Of a stretch of DNA of 64,000 nt, positions 63,038 to 64,000 are shown one piece after another. Where the stretch lies: contig NC_087067.1 of assembly GCF_963678635.1 (NCBI RefSeq), positions 53,128,233 to 53,192,232 on the forward strand, in the 5' to 3' direction. Within the stretch, counting starts at the first letter, position 1; every line of letters starts with the position of its first letter. Made by a program: the position numbers and the translations under genes. This DNA comes from Symsagittifera roscoffensis (Eukaryota; Xenacoelomorpha; Acoela; Convolutidae). The notes under the pieces are model-generated. The model had not been told where the DNA came from, did no database searches, and saw nothing but the letters and a program-made list of their open reading frames with translations.

Positions 63038-63542
63038 AATTACACAAAATTTAAGTCATATCATGAGTTCTTTTCCGCGGCTTTTCTAGTTACCTGTTTA
63101 GCTTCCCTTCTCCTGAGGATTTTTATAATATACATAGAGAGGAAGATGAGCACCATATACAAGAACATTTCCACGAAAATTTCAACCATGCAAAAAATTA
63201 GATGTAATTCTGATCATTGGATGAAACAAACTATTGAAAAGGTTAAGTTGATGAAAATTATCGTTGTGCATGGTTTTTTTTCGAGACTCGATTAACGTAG
63301 TTCAGACTCTTATATCGGTCATGATAACTTACTTTCTCGCGGTTTGACTTAAGCTTTCATTTTAAGTTCAGTTCATCTCCTTTGTTAATAAAAATGCAAG
63401 CTCAACTATCGAATAGCGAAATTTGATCGACTTTTAGTCAAGTTTCTCAAATTGGGTTAATTTTATCAAAAAAGGAAATCGTAAATTGTTCTAGAAATTT
63501 AAAGATCTTTGAGCCCATCAACTTTTTTCTATTAAATTCAAA

Positions 63543-63653
63543 AGATAGTTGGAAAACTTTCAATGAATGCGAGTAAACATAGAAAAAATAGTGACTTGCT
63601 TCTCGAAAAAATCCCATGTTTACTCGCGTTCATTGAAAGTTTTCCAACTATCT
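63543..63653. repeat. Hairpin with 38-bp arms
   Basis: 63543-63580 and 63616-63653 are reverse complements with one mismatch (AGATAGTTGGAAAACTTTCA...). 35-base loop. No further assignment. Confidence 0.85.
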
Positions 63654-64000
63654 GTTGGAAAGTTTGTTGGATCGCATCATTGATCAATTTGTACGTAACA
63701 GAAAAAATTTCGTTTTGATGGTTAATTTGAATAGCAAAAATCTTTGCGAATCAACTCAAATTCACTACATGTATCAATTTGAAAGTAATGTGAATACTGT
63801 AATAAAATTTAAATCAATTTAACCACAATGGGACCGACCCCGGTGACCCAAGCTCTTCCCAGAGACCCACTGTTGGCTCTGTCAGACGTTTTTTGACAAA
63901 TTTTCAGAAAAATTTACCATAATACTCAATTGTTGTTTGAATTTGTACCAGACGTGTTCAGGCTCAAATTTACTTTTTCGCGGTTTGACTTTTGATTTCT

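Larger units (their letters stand above)
62912..64000. other. 3' flank of gene 2
   Basis: AT-rich. TTTCGCGGTTTGACTT occurs near 63333-63350, with a diverged copy at about 63975-63990. No credible genes. Confidence 0.4.

Overview
The window is eukaryotic. It has spliced genes with GT-AG introns, several LTR retrotransposons, long microsatellites and kilobase-scale satellite repeats. The mix of Ty3/gypsy and BEL/Pao elements points to an invertebrate metazoan; I could not fix the lineage. No bacterial genes, tRNA genes, rRNA genes or CRISPR arrays were seen.

Region 1 (1-19802, + strand) is one large host gene whose first exon is cut by the window edge. Seven exons join in one consistent frame, giving about 2084 residues. 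The predicted protein is almost entirely low complexity: S/K/G/D/E-rich, then 17- and 10-residue D-P-R repeats, an RS-type segment, a proline/glutamine-rich segment, and a long acidic region with small cysteine clusters. Its introns carry a decayed gypsy element on the + strand (3537-10543) and a second decayed gypsy element on the - strand (about 12819-16348).

Region 2 (19803-31266) is intergenic. It has two foldback structures, a relic of a gypsy LTR/gag junction, and a 9.5-kb BEL/Pao element (20848-30359) with near-identical LTRs and a 5-bp target duplication. Both BEL LTRs contain a tRNA-like A-box/B-box pair at tRNA spacing. The BEL gag-protease frame is open, but the gag/pol junction has two stops and a frameshift.

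Region 3 (31267-62911, + strand) is a second host gene, reconstructed from four exons (244 codons). It has a probable signal peptide, six cysteines in the inferred mature region, and a hydrophobic C-terminal tail. Its second intron would be about 29.7 kb and holds most of the repeats: an apparently intact, very young gypsy element (32913-39082, identical LTRs, one 1859-codon gag-pol frame); a giant imperfect inverted repeat (arms about 4.4 kb, 39083-43481 and 47440-51876) containing (CTTA)n/(GTAA)n and (ATGG)n/(ATCC)n tracts and a 200-N assembly gap; and a composite satellite ordered A-B-C-A-B-B-B-B-C (50700-60815, B unit about 1.38 kb). The young gypsy element sits inside the left arm of the inverted repeat. 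The last intron holds a 736-bp foldback element.

Region 4 (62912-64000) is 3' flank with a possible polyadenylation signal and a 38-bp-arm hairpin.

Exon joins are my reading of splice sites and phase, not transcript evidence. Repeat boundaries were read by eye and may be off by several bases.
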